A model generated the notes under the pieces. The model was not told the DNA's origin. It did no database searches and worked only from the letters and a program-made list of their open reading frames with translations. A stretch of 64,000 bases of DNA from CAYSSG01 sp964433635 (GTDB lineage Bacteria; Atribacterota; Phoenicimicrobiia; Phoenicimicrobiales; Stramentimicrobiaceae): positions 1 to 64,000 of the forward strand of contig CAYSSG010000005.1 in assembly GCA_964433635.1 (NCBI GenBank), given 5' to 3'. How positions within the stretch are numbered: the first letter of the stretch is position 1; each line of letters opens with the position of its first letter. This document shows, piece after piece, positions 17,481-25,375 of this stretch. The translations under genes were made by a program, and so were the position numbers.

Positions 17481-18518
17481 TTGAATCAATTTATTCGTTC
17501 TACTTCCGAAATAAAGCACTACCAGGTAGATACTGGGCGGAAACTTTTTTCTGCTAATCATGATGAGATAGAAAAAGGATTGACGACTGATGTTTATTTT
17601 ATAAGAGCCCTGGAAATCCTGAAATATCTCCAACTGGATGGTACCAAGGTTACGGCAGAAATATTTGCCAGAAGAAAAGGAATTTTTGCCGGTGTTCAGG
17701 AAATATACAATCTGTTAAAGGATAAAAATATTAAGCTCTGGTCAATTCAAGAGGGAGATTCGTTTCAACCCAAAGAGACAGTCATGCGAATAGAGGGGCC
17801 TTATAACGAATTCGGAATTTTTGAGACAGTCATACTGGGAATACTGGCCAGCAGTTCTGCCTGGGCTACTGCAGCCAGAGCATGTCGTGATGTTGCTGGT
17901 GACAAAAAAATTATCTGTTTTGGATCCCGCCATATACACCCGGCAGTTGCCCCGGTCATGGAGAGATCCGCTATAATCGGTGGTATTGACGGAGCCAGTT
18001 GCATTCTGGGAGCGAAATTGATGGGCCAGGAGCCTCAGGGAACGATACCGCATACCGTGATCATTATTTCCGGAGACACGGTTAAGGCAGCAAAGGCATA
18101 CCATCATTGCTGTCCCCCTGATGTTCCCAGGGTTATCCTGATTGATACATTTAAAGATGAGGCTGAGGAATCATTGAGGGTAGCTAATGCCTTAGGAAAA
18201 GATTTATTGGGAGTTCGGCTTGATACTCCCAGTGAAAGAGGAGGAGTATCCCCTGATCTGGTCAAAGAAGTGAGAATTCGGCTGGACCAGGCAGGATTTT
18301 CCCATGTTAAGATTTTCGTCTCCGGAGGTATAACGCCCGAACGGATTGAATTACTGAGTCAAGAAGCAGTAGATGCCTTTGGAGTGGGCAGTTTTATCAG
18401 CGATGCATCCCCCATTGATATGACCCTTGATATCAAGGAAATCGAAGGAAAACCGATTGCCAAAAGAGGGCGGATCCCCGGAAAGATTGAAAATAAAAAG
18501 CTTGTGAAACTGATATAG
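17481..18518 (+). CDS. nicotinate phosphoribosyltransferase
   Basis: Joins nicotinate and PRPP to give nicotinate mononucleotide, the NAD salvage step. 345 aa, the compact form found in archaea and many anaerobes. Recognisable are the N-terminal DVYF segment (residues 35-38), CFGSRHIHPAVAP in the central barrel, the DTFKDEAEE loop, and a C-terminal phosphate-binding region with FVSGGITPERI. The start is TTG at 17481, 22 bases after secG. The TAG stop (18516-18518) is also the first three bases of repeat element A. A QPRTase-fold relative is the only alternative and is less likely. Confidence 0.85.
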   Translation: MNQFIRSTSEIKHYQVDTGRKLFSANHDEIEKGLTTDVYFIRALEILKYLQLDGTKVTAEIFARRKGIFAGVQEIYNLLKDKNIKLWSIQEGDSFQPKETVMRIEGPYNEFGIFETVILGILASSSAWATAARACRDVAGDKKIICFGSRHIHPAVAPVMERSAIIGGIDGASCILGAKLMGQEPQGTIPHTVIIISGDTVKAAKAYHHCCPPDVPRVILIDTFKDEAEESLRVANALGKDLLGVRLDTPSERGGVSPDLVKEVRIRLDQAGFSHVKIFVSGGITPERIELLSQEAVDAFGVGSFISDASPIDMTLDIKEIEGKPIAKRGRIPGKIENKKLVKLI

Positions 18519-18792
18519 CATTACGTATTATCTATATCATATGCTGCATAATGTGAAATACTGGAAGTATAAATGTAAGATAATATAAAAAAATCAATCT
18601 AAATTTTAAAAATTAAAATAAATCTGTTGAAAACAGAAAAATATCAGTAAACCAATCAGCTGGAAAATAAGTCATAGGAAAAGTGTAAATATATTTAATC
18701 ATTCATGTAGGGTAAATTTTTTTTATAGTGTCATTCGTTTTCGGTTTTTATATTTTGTTATTTTAGACCAGCATCTATACTTAAAAACGGTT

Positions 18793-18923
18793 TTGAAGTT
18801 TGGATTGGCAGATTCTTAATGATTTTTAACCAAAAACGAATAACTAAAAACTGAAAACAAATTTCAAGCTAACGACTGAATACCAACGACTAACGACTTA
18901 TTATTGGACTCAATACGTAATAC
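18793..18923 (+). repeat. 131-bp direct repeat, copy 1
   Basis: Identical to 18988-19118, so the unit is offset by 195 bases. It includes a micro-repeat of three AACGACT words (about 18870-18898) and ends in the right-end word CAATACGTAATAC. Confidence 0.97.
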
Positions 18924-18987
18924 ACACGACGCTATATCGTTTACCGTAAGGAGAGTTTGTGAATTGACTTTTGACACAGTATCTGAA

Positions 18988-19118
18988 TTGAAGTTTGGAT
19001 TGGCAGATTCTTAATGATTTTTAACCAAAAACGAATAACTAAAAACTGAAAACAAATTTCAAGCTAACGACTGAATACCAACGACTAACGACTTATTATT
19101 GGACTCAATACGTAATAC
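18988..19118 (+). repeat. 131-bp direct repeat, copy 2
   Basis: Second identical copy. It runs directly into the right inverted end of element A (GTAATACGGTATAC). This suggests that the right part of the element, with 64 bases of spacer, was tandemly duplicated. Confidence 0.97.
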
Positions 19119-19144
19119 GGTATACGTTATACTGTCTTTAAATT

Positions 19145-19229
19145 GCCGGGATGGCGGAATAGGTAGACGCGCCAGCTTGAGGGGCTGGTGGGCTTATTGC
19201 TTGTGGGGGTTCAAATCCCCCTCCCGGCA
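19145..19229 (+). tRNA. tRNA-Leu (anticodon GAG)
   Basis: Class II tRNA with long variable arm. Acceptor GCCGGGA pairs with TCCCGGC. Anticodon stem CCAGC/GCTGG holds loop TTGAGGG, so the anticodon is GAG. T-arm GGGGTTCAAATCCCC. Discriminator A; the following bases are CCT, so CCA is not encoded, unlike the other tRNAs here. It lies 11 bases after the end of repeat element A. Confidence 0.94.
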
Positions 19230-19276
19230 CCTCTATGCTGGTTGACGTGATATTCTAAAGGTTAATATTTTTTTAG

Positions 19277-19300
19277 AGGAAGTGCATACTTCCTTATTTT
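19277..19300 (+). terminator. small terminator-like hairpin after tRNA-Leu
   Basis: AGGAAGT pairs with ACTTCCT around loop GCAT, followed by TATTTT. Short but well placed to end the tRNA-Leu transcript. Confidence 0.5.
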
Positions 19301-19435
19301 AATGTAAAAATACGGATTTTCAGTCACGAAATCCAGTCAACAGAAAATACGCTCTCCGGAGAACTTTCCAGGGAGATGAGAGGAAAGCGATTAAAAGGGT
19401 TTCAGGGATCATCTTTTCCTGATTCATTTATTGAG

Positions 19436-19786
19436 ATGCATGAAAGATCAATTGCCCGGAACTTATTGCATATCGTCTTAGATAAAGCAACTGTTAACGG
19501 TAGACAAAAAAAAGTAAAATTAATACGAATCATCATTGGCGAATTGACTATGATTCATGACGAGCTTCTGGTAGGTGCTTTTTATCAATTATCCCATTCT
19601 ACAGTGGCAGGGGAAGCCAGAATTGAAATCCTGCATTCAACTTTACATGGAAAATGTCAAGACTGTCAAAAAAAATTCAAATTGAATAAAAGGGAATTTA
19701 AATGTCCTTTTTGTGGAGGTCAGTCTATTCAGATTATTAGTGGAGATGAATGTTTTATTCAGGATATTGAGCTGGTTGACCATTAA
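19436..19786 (+). CDS. hypA: hydrogenase nickel-insertion protein HypA
   Basis: Zinc/nickel metallochaperone that, with HypB, delivers Ni to NiFe hydrogenase. 116 aa from the ATG at 19436. This start is chosen because it gives the invariant N-terminus Met-His-Glu, whose His2 is a nickel ligand. A 20-codon longer frame exists, but its ATG at 19376 has no properly spaced ribosome-binding site. The zinc finger is formed by CQDC and CPFC near residues 75-95. It lies directly upstream of the mbh operon, while the other hyp genes are 24 kb away. Confidence 0.92.
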   Translation: MHERSIARNLLHIVLDKATVNGRQKKVKLIRIIIGELTMIHDELLVGAFYQLSHSTVAGEARIEILHSTLHGKCQDCQKKFKLNKREFKCPFCGGQSIQIISGDECFIQDIELVDH

Positions 19787-19801
19787 ATTTTCTAAAATCA
19801 A

Positions 19802-19831
19802 TTGCACACCTTATGAGGAATATGATATACT
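19802..19831 (+). promoter_or_regulatory. promoter of the mbh operon
   Basis: TTGCAC (19802-19807), an 18-base spacer and TATACT (19826-19831), 140 bases before mbhA. No Rex-type palindrome was seen nearby. Confidence 0.5.
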
Positions 19832-19971
19832 TTTGCCAGTGTTTTGAATTTCAGCAATTGAATCAACGCCAATACAGTTTCGACATAAAATTGATTGTAA
19901 TAAAGAAGAAGATTGGTCTAAGAGAATAGGTAAAAATTTTCTTAAATAAAGACTTAAAGTGAGGTGAAGGA

Positions 19972-20481
19972 ATGATTGGTTTTATTGTCAGTTTTATTTT
20001 GAGTTTTGTTGCCTATCTTTTTTTAACCGCCAATCAGGGAGAGATTCTTGGTCTATGGAGTCAATATGAAATCGTTGCTGCTGTGATTATTTCCTTAATT
20101 GTTGCGGCTATTTCAGCAAAGGTTTTGTTTCAGAAGAAGCATTATCGATTATTAAACCCATTGAGATGGGTTCTTTTTTTGTTCTATCTGATAGGACCTT
20201 TTTTTATTGCCATGGCAAAAGCAAATATTGATGTTGCCTATCGAGTGATTACCGGGAAAATCAATCCGGGAATTGTGAAGATATCCCCTCATTTAAAGAC
20301 AGATACTGCTATCACGATGTTGGCAAATTCCATTACCTTGACACCCGGAACGCTCAGTGTAGATATCGATGAAAAGAACAATGATCTTTATATTCATTGG
20401 ATTAATGTTACCAATCTCAAACCCACCATTGAAGATATTTGCGGCAGCTTCCCTGTATGGGCCAGGAGGATTGCAGAATGA
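19972..20481 (+). CDS. mbhA: MbhA, MrpE/MnhE-like antiporter subunit
   Basis: First subunit of the Na+/H+-antiporter-like module of the membrane-bound hydrogenase. 169 aa with hydrophobic helices in the first 80 residues and a cytoplasmic C-terminal domain containing LTPGTLSVD, a conserved MnhE sequence. ATG at 19972 after GAGGTGAAGG. The next gene starts within its stop codon (ATGA overlap), the pattern for most of the 14-gene operon. In Pyrococcus MBH the homologue helps form the ion-translocating arm. Confidence 0.9.
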   Translation: MIGFIVSFILSFVAYLFLTANQGEILGLWSQYEIVAAVIISLIVAAISAKVLFQKKHYRLLNPLRWVLFLFYLIGPFFIAMAKANIDVAYRVITGKINPGIVKISPHLKTDTAITMLANSITLTPGTLSVDIDEKNNDLYIHWINVTNLKPTIEDICGSFPVWARRIAE

Positions 20482-20753
20482 ATCAATTAAGTAATATTTT
20501 TCTGATTCCAGCTATTTTGTTGATGTTTTTTATTTTTATCTCTTTATTGCGTCTTATCTTAGGGCCGACAGTGCCTGATCGTGTGGTCGCTATGGACACG
20601 ATTAACACATTAGTCATTGCTGGAATGATTTTATTCGGTGCCGCTTTTAAAGAGATCATTTATATAGATGTGGCAATAGTATATGCCTTGTTATCCTACA
20701 TTGCGACCTTATTCATTGCAAACTATATGGAGAGGAGGGCGAAGGATAAGTGA
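20478..20753 (+). CDS. mbhB: MbhB, MrpF/MnhF-like antiporter subunit
   Basis: 91 aa with three predicted helices. LILGPTVPDRVVAMDTIN (about 26-43) is the MnhF family signature, including the buried Asp thought to take part in ion movement. ATG at 20478 overlaps the mbhA stop by four bases. AGGAGG lies nine bases upstream, inside mbhA. A frame reaching back to 20439 exists but has no ribosome-binding site. Confidence 0.92.
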   Translation: MNQLSNIFLIPAILLMFFIFISLLRLILGPTVPDRVVAMDTINTLVIAGMILFGAAFKEIIYIDVAIVYALLSYIATLFIANYMERRAKDK

Positions 20754-21112
20754 CGATTTTATTAATTATTTTATACCTGTTCCTTTTGATTGGAATATTT
20801 TTTAACGGATTGGGTTCATTCGGTTTAATGAGATTTCCTGATGTTTATACCCGATTACATGCTGCAACAAAATGTACTACTTTTGGATCTATCTTTTTTT
20901 CATTATCAGTAATTATTTTCGGATTCTATTCCTGGAATGCGAGTGGTGACTCTAAATATGGCGTGATGGCATTGCATACCATTGTAGCCCTGGTCTGTCT
21001 TGTTGCCACTAACCCTACAGGAGCCCATGCCATTGCCCGGGCGGCATACCGCAGTGGTGTGATGCCCAAGCAAGCGGTGGTTGATGATTTAAAGGAGGCA
21101 AACTTAAAATGA
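20750..21112 (+). CDS. mbhC: MbhC, MrpG/MnhG-like antiporter subunit
   Basis: 120 aa, three helices. The FGLMRFPDVYTRLHAATKCTT region (about 24-44) identifies the MnhG family, as does NPTGAHAIARAAY near residue 92. GTG start at 20750, overlapping the mbhB stop (GTGA), with GGAGGG upstream. Confidence 0.92.
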   Translation: MTILLIILYLFLLIGIFFNGLGSFGLMRFPDVYTRLHAATKCTTFGSIFFSLSVIIFGFYSWNASGDSKYGVMALHTIVALVCLVATNPTGAHAIARAAYRSGVMPKQAVVDDLKEANLK

Positions 21113-21351
21113 GTTCATTGATAGGATTTGCCCATATTGCCATATTGCTGATGATGATTGTTGCTGCATTTATGGCTGTTAGTATGAAAAATCTTTTACC
21201 GTCAGTGATTGCTCTGGCTGTTGCCAGTCTATTGCTTTCACTGGAATTCTATCTATTGCATGCACCGGATGTAGCAATAGCAGAGGCTGGAATCGGAGCA
21301 GCATTAACGATGGCTATCTATATTTTTGCCATTCGGGCAACCAGGAAGTGA
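21109..21351 (+). CDS. mbhD: MbhD, DUF4040-type membrane subunit
   Basis: 80 aa, three helices. The sequence LHAPDVAIAEAGIGAA (about 50-65) is the MbhD/MrpB N-terminal (DUF4040) signature with conserved acidic residues in the membrane. In Pyrococcus MBH this small protein corresponds to the part of MrpA that links antiporter and hydrogenase arms. It overlaps both neighbours by four bases or nearly so. Confidence 0.9.
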   Translation: MSSLIGFAHIAILLMMIVAAFMAVSMKNLLPSVIALAVASLLLSLEFYLLHAPDVAIAEAGIGAALTMAIYIFAIRATRK

Positions 21352-21362
21352 GAGGTGAAGGA

Positions 21363-21629
21363 ATGAAAAAATCAATCTTTGGTTTAGCTTTGCTTTTTTT
21401 TGTAGCCTTTATGATTTTGGCTGCTTTCAGCATGCGGCTATTTGGAGAGCCAACCTTTAGTGAGGTGGATGATTATTACATTCAAAATGCCCAGGCTGAA
21501 ACAGGAGCTAACAATGTAGTAACAACCATTGTTTTCGATTATCGAGGTTTTGATACATTGGGAGAAGGGACAGTTTTGTTTACAGCGGTCATGGGGATTA
21601 CGGCATTGTTCAGGGAGGTGGTCAAATGA
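21363..21629 (+). CDS. mbhE: MbhE, small membrane subunit
   Basis: 88 aa with a helix at each end (about 5-25 and 63-82). The extracytoplasmic middle ends in VVTTIVFDYRGFDTLGE, the conserved MbhE/MrpA C-terminal pattern. The ATG at 21363 is preceded by GAGGTGAAGG, exactly the arrangement ahead of mbhA, and is preferred over a GTG at 21348 that overlaps mbhD. Confidence 0.87.
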   Translation: MKKSIFGLALLFFVAFMILAAFSMRLFGEPTFSEVDDYYIQNAQAETGANNVVTTIVFDYRGFDTLGEGTVLFTAVMGITALFREVVK

Positions 21630-22102
21630 AAGAAATGTCTCGTATCGTTAGAACAATGACCACATTGATGTATGGTTTTATTCTTGTTTATGGTTTTTAT
21701 ATCATCGCGCATGGTCATTTAACCCCTGGTGGAGGTTTCCAGGGTGGTGCAATTGCTGCCTCAGCCTTTGCTCTACTGGTAGTTGCCTACGGAAACAAGA
21801 GAGCCAAAGAATTTTTGCAGAAGGATTTTCTCGCCCTGGTTGAAAGTACCGGATTAGTTATCTTTATTACCTTAGCTTTTTTTGGTCTCGGATTTACCTT
21901 TTTTTATAATATTTTAGCAAACAGTGGCGGTTTATTCGGCAATGCGGCTGTCATTGGAATTAATCCCGGAGACCTGAATACCGGTGGGACCGTTACTGCT
22001 ATGAACATCGCAGTTGGTTTAGAGGTCATAGCAGCATTGGGGGTTGTCATTTTAGTGATGTCTGCTGCTTCAGAGATTATACAGAAGAAGGAGAATTCAT
22101 GA
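21626..22102 (+). CDS. mbhF: MbhF, MnhB-domain antiporter subunit
   Basis: 158 aa, four helices. GHLTPGGGFQGGAIAASAF (about 30-48) is the MnhB hallmark. ATG at 21626 overlaps the mbhE stop. It belongs to the Mrp-type module that couples ferredoxin-driven H2 production to sodium or proton movement in archaeal MBH. Confidence 0.92.
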   Translation: MKEMSRIVRTMTTLMYGFILVYGFYIIAHGHLTPGGGFQGGAIAASAFALLVVAYGNKRAKEFLQKDFLALVESTGLVIFITLAFFGLGFTFFYNILANSGGLFGNAAVIGINPGDLNTGGTVTAMNIAVGLEVIAALGVVILVMSAASEIIQKKENS

Positions 22103-22103
22103 T

Positions 22104-22451
22104 ATGATTGGAAATTTTCCTTATATCGCTGTGGCAGTTTTAATCAGCTTAGGTATTTATACATTGATATTTAAAAAGAATCTGATTAAAATTGCCATCG
22201 GAATAACGATTATTGAGAGTGGTGTTAATTTATTTCTCATCACCCTGGGATACAGAAAGGGAGCCGTTGCGCCTATATACACACAGGCACCGGAGGGAAT
22301 GAAAATGGTTTTACCAACTCCCCAGGCTTTAACCCTGACCAGTATTGTTATTGGTGTCGCAACCACTGCTCTGATACTTTCAATTGTGATGATGATTTTC
22401 AAAAAATACGGAACACTGGATGCCGATGAAGTGAGGAGGTTAAAAGGATGA
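22104..22451 (+). CDS. mbhG: MbhG, MrpC/NuoK-like subunit
   Basis: 115 aa, three helices of the NuoK/MnhC family. IGITIIESGVNLFLITLGY (about 32-50) contains the conserved membrane Glu. LPTPQALTLTSIVIGVATTA (about 70-89) is the family's second signature. One base separates it from mbhF, and it overlaps mbhH by four bases. Confidence 0.92.
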   Translation: MIGNFPYIAVAVLISLGIYTLIFKKNLIKIAIGITIIESGVNLFLITLGYRKGAVAPIYTQAPEGMKMVLPTPQALTLTSIVIGVATTALILSIVMMIFKKYGTLDADEVRRLKG

Positions 22452-24016
22452 GCAGCATTTTAGCCCATGCACCTGCCTTAGTCATAGCTTTTCCACTATT
22501 GGCAGCATTTTTAACACCTGTTATAGGTCGCTTTAACCGTAAAGGATTGGGCTGGTTCGTATCAGTTGTACTGGGACTTACCCTGATTTTAACTTTACTC
22601 ATGGCAACCCATATATTGACCGAGGGCCCGATGATTTATGTTTTTGGTGGGCGTGAAGCAGGGTTAACCCTGCCTTCCGGCTATACGGTACCAATCCGGA
22701 TTATTTTCCATATCGACGGGATGGGAATTTTTATGGGATTGATCACTGCGGTTGTCTCCTTTCTTGGCGCTATTTATTCTGTCTCTTATATGCAGGAGCA
22801 TAGTGGTTTGGAAAAATATTATGCCCTTTTACTGTTGCTGGCGGCCGGGATGTTTGGCATGGAACTAACCGGAGATATTTTTAACTTTTTTGTTTTTCTG
22901 GAAATCGCCTCCGTTGCCTCCGTTGCCCTGATTGCTTTCCGGAGCCATATTTCCGGTGAACCTGCAGAAGCAGGTTTTAAATACATGGTGGTGAGCTCTA
23001 TTGCTGCCTTAATGGTTTTATTTGCCGTAGGATTATTTTATGGACAGTATGATGTACTGAATATGGCTGCTATCGCCAGTGTAATGCAGTTTACGCAACT
23101 GGATAAAATTGCCTTAATATTGCTGGTGACCGTTTTAGCAATGAAAGCCGGTTCGGTTCCCATGCATATGTGGACGCCTGATGCCTATTCGGAAGCTCCT
23201 GCGGCGATTACCATGATATTAGTTGCTGCCAGTCAAGCCAGCTTATATGCTCTTTTCAGAGTATCTTTTTCTCTGTACAATATCACCTTAAATACTGTTG
23301 CTGTTGGCTGGATTATTATTATTCTGGGTGTTCTGTCCATGTTTATCGGCGTTACCATGGCTATTATTCAAAAAGATATAAAAAGGCTTATGGCTTATCA
23401 TGCCATATCCCAGACCGGCTATATGCTGTTAGGTGTCGGGGTAGGGCTGGCTGTTCTCGGGAATCCTCAAGCATTGGAGACCTTTGGAATCAAGGCCATG
23501 GAAGGCGGTATATTTCATATTATGAACCATGCCATGTACAAGGGTTTACTGTTTTTAACTGCTGGTGCGTTATTTTATAGAACAGGCACCAGAGACCTGA
23601 ACAGGATGGGTGGATTGGCAAATAATATGTCTTACACCACGATATTCTTTATTATCGGTGCGGCAGCGATTGCAGGGATACCTCCCTTCAATGGTTTTGC
23701 CTCAAAGCTGATGATTTATGAGTCTGTCTATCGATTCAATCCACTCTTATCGATTATTGCCATGTTAGTCAGTATTTTAACGCTGGCTTCTTTTGTTAAA
23801 GTGTTTCATAGTGCTTTTTTAGGTCCTAAACTGGAGCAATATAAAGATGTGCAGGAAGTGCCAAAAACCATGGTATTTGCCATGGCAACCCTGGCCTGCA
23901 TTATTGTTCTTTTCGGCTTATTCCCGGACATTATTGTGAAGAATTTAGTTCACCCTGCAGTCATGGCTTTAATCAACCAAACAAATTATACTGCAGCGAT
24001 ATTGGGAGGAATGTAA
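22448..24016 (+). CDS. mbhH: MbhH, MrpD/NuoN-like proton or sodium channel subunit
   Basis: Large antiporter-like subunit, 522 aa and about 14 helices. The broken-helix signature AMKAGSVPMHMWTPDAYSEA carries Lys233, the functional TM7 lysine of the family. GGIFHIMNHAMYKGLLFL and GIPPFNGFASK are further conserved ion-path segments. It belongs to the proton-conducting membrane transporter family shared by complex I and Mrp. Confidence 0.95.
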   Translation: MSSILAHAPALVIAFPLLAAFLTPVIGRFNRKGLGWFVSVVLGLTLILTLLMATHILTEGPMIYVFGGREAGLTLPSGYTVPIRIIFHIDGMGIFMGLITAVVSFLGAIYSVSYMQEHSGLEKYYALLLLLAAGMFGMELTGDIFNFFVFLEIASVASVALIAFRSHISGEPAEAGFKYMVVSSIAALMVLFAVGLFYGQYDVLNMAAIASVMQFTQLDKIALILLVTVLAMKAGSVPMHMWTPDAYSEAPAAITMILVAASQASLYALFRVSFSLYNITLNTVAVGWIIIILGVLSMFIGVTMAIIQKDIKRLMAYHAISQTGYMLLGVGVGLAVLGNPQALETFGIKAMEGGIFHIMNHAMYKGLLFLTAGALFYRTGTRDLNRMGGLANNMSYTTIFFIIGAAAIAGIPPFNGFASKLMIYESVYRFNPLLSIIAMLVSILTLASFVKVFHSAFLGPKLEQYKDVQEVPKTMVFAMATLACIIVLFGLFPDIIVKNLVHPAVMALINQTNYTAAILGGM

Positions 24017-24017
24017 G

Positions 24018-24359
24018 ATGATAATTGGTTTATTGGAAACAGGCAGTGGTTATTGGAATGCGATTAGTTGGGTGATCATGGTCATTGTGGTTGGAATAGC
24101 AGTGATCTGGTTAAGAAATCACGGAGAAGACAAATATAAAAAAGATACGAACCAAACGAAACCATTTCTCTCGGGAAATCCTGAGGTTAGCAAAGAAGAT
24201 TCGCATGTTGGTGCCAGTCATATCTATTGGGGGTTTACAGAGGCATTGAAACACTATTATCGGCCTTTGGTTCATCTGCACACGGGAAATATTAATGATT
24301 ACAGTGGATGGATTATACTGGTCATGGCACTTATTTTTATGATAGTAGGGGTGAGTTAA
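24018..24359 (+). CDS. mbhI: MbhI, small hydrogenase membrane subunit
   Basis: 113 aa. One hydrophobic helix near the N-terminus (about 14-32), a charged middle, then YRPLVHLHTGNINDYSGWII (about 81-100) leading into a second helix. This tail pattern and its place between mbhH and mbhJ match MbhI of Pyrococcus, the subunit bridging antiporter and hydrogenase modules. Little else can be read from so short a sequence. Confidence 0.82.
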   Translation: MIIGLLETGSGYWNAISWVIMVIVVGIAVIWLRNHGEDKYKKDTNQTKPFLSGNPEVSKEDSHVGASHIYWGFTEALKHYYRPLVHLHTGNINDYSGWIILVMALIFMIVGVS

Positions 24360-24363
24360 ATTC

Positions 24364-24831
24364 ATGAAATTAGATAAATATTTAGATCGTTCTTTATGGG
24401 TATTCCATCTGAATACCGGTTCATGCAATGGTTGCGATATAGAAATTGTTGCCCTGTTAACACCCAGGTATGATGTAGAGAGATTTGGTATAAAACTGGT
24501 GGGAAGTCCGAAGCATGCTGATGTATTGCTCATTACCGGTCCGGTTAACAGGAAGATGTTACCAAGGTTGAAATTGATCTATGAACAGACTCCTGACCCC
24601 AAGGCAGTTATTGTTGTGGGTACCTGTGGCACAAGTGGGGGTGTTTTTTATGATTCTTATAATATCGTAGGTCCTGCAGATCAGCATATTCCCGTTGATG
24701 TATATGTTCCCGGCTGCCCAATCAGACCTGAAGCAATTATTAACGGAGTCTTAAAGGCCTGGCTTAAACTGGAAAGATTAAGAGGTACATCCAGTGAAAA
24801 AGTAAAAGAGCCAGTTTCCACTAAAAAATGA
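24364..24831 (+). CDS. mbhJ: MbhJ, NiFe hydrogenase small subunit (NuoB-like)
   Basis: Group 4 hydrogenase small subunit carrying the proximal 4Fe-4S cluster that passes electrons to the NiFe site. 155 aa. Ligands visible: C21 and C24 (SCNGCD), C88 (GTCGTSGG) and C118 (VPGCPIRPEA). The last motif is the family marker. ATG at 24364, four bases after mbhI. Confidence 0.95.
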   Translation: MKLDKYLDRSLWVFHLNTGSCNGCDIEIVALLTPRYDVERFGIKLVGSPKHADVLLITGPVNRKMLPRLKLIYEQTPDPKAVIVVGTCGTSGGVFYDSYNIVGPADQHIPVDVYVPGCPIRPEAIINGVLKAWLKLERLRGTSSEKVKEPVSTKK

Positions 24832-24839
24832 AGGTTTAG

Positions 24840-25364
24840 GTGAATACCATGGAATATAAGGAACCAAAAGAGTTACTATCTTTTCTGAAAGAGCATCTGA
24901 AAGACGCTCTTTCAGATAGCCGTATCGAAACCAGAAAAGCAGGCACCAAACAGCAAGAATTCCATAATATATGGTTAGAAGTTACCAGAGAAAAGTTCAG
25001 GGATACGGTAAAATTATTAGCCAGCTTGCACTACCCGCATATTGCCATTATTTCCGGTAATGATACCGGTGAATCCATCGATTTGGTCTATTTACTGTCT
25101 ATATACTATGGAGAAAAATTTAAAGAGATTTCCGTTAATATAAAAGTCAGATTAGACAGGAAAAAACCCAGCATAGAAAGCATTACTGATATAATTCCGG
25201 GAGCCCAGACGACGGAAAGGGAGATCAAGGAGATGTTAGGTGTGGAATTTATAGGACTTCCGGATATGCATCATATCTTTTTACCGGAAGATTTTCCAAA
25301 GAATGTTTTTCCTTTAAGGAAAAACGAAAAAGGATTGGACAAACTTGTTCAGAAGGAAAGTTGA
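24840..25364 (+). CDS. mbhK: MbhK, NuoC-like hydrogenase subunit
   Basis: Complex I 30-kDa subunit family, 174 aa. The region from about 115 (IPGAQTTEREIKEMLGVEF, then HHIFLPEDFP) is the NuoC-family core. In MBH it is a structural partner of the large subunit. GTG at 24840 is used here. An ATG at 24849 with AGGTG upstream is equally possible and would shorten the protein by three residues. Confidence 0.9.
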   Translation: MNTMEYKEPKELLSFLKEHLKDALSDSRIETRKAGTKQQEFHNIWLEVTREKFRDTVKLLASLHYPHIAIISGNDTGESIDLVYLLSIYYGEKFKEISVNIKVRLDRKKPSIESITDIIPGAQTTEREIKEMLGVEFIGLPDMHHIFLPEDFPKNVFPLRKNEKGLDKLVQKES

Positions 25365-25375
25365 GGTGATTCAAG

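Larger units (their letters stand above)
18516..19133. repeat. intergenic terminal-inverted-repeat element A (618 bp)
   Basis: The left end TAGCATTACGTATTATC starts at the stop codon of the upstream gene. The right end (about 19106-19133) read on the other strand gives CAGTATAACGTATACCGTAT. The two ends match imperfectly and resemble the ends of three more elements in this window (44094, 48027, 60594). The interior is AT-rich, non-coding and contains a perfect 131-bp direct repeat. There is no transposase, so it would have to be mobilised in trans if mobile at all. Confidence 0.7.

Noticed and set aside
18519..19144. CRISPR array
   Set aside because: There are only two copies of a long repeat, no regular short repeats and spacers, and no cas genes.
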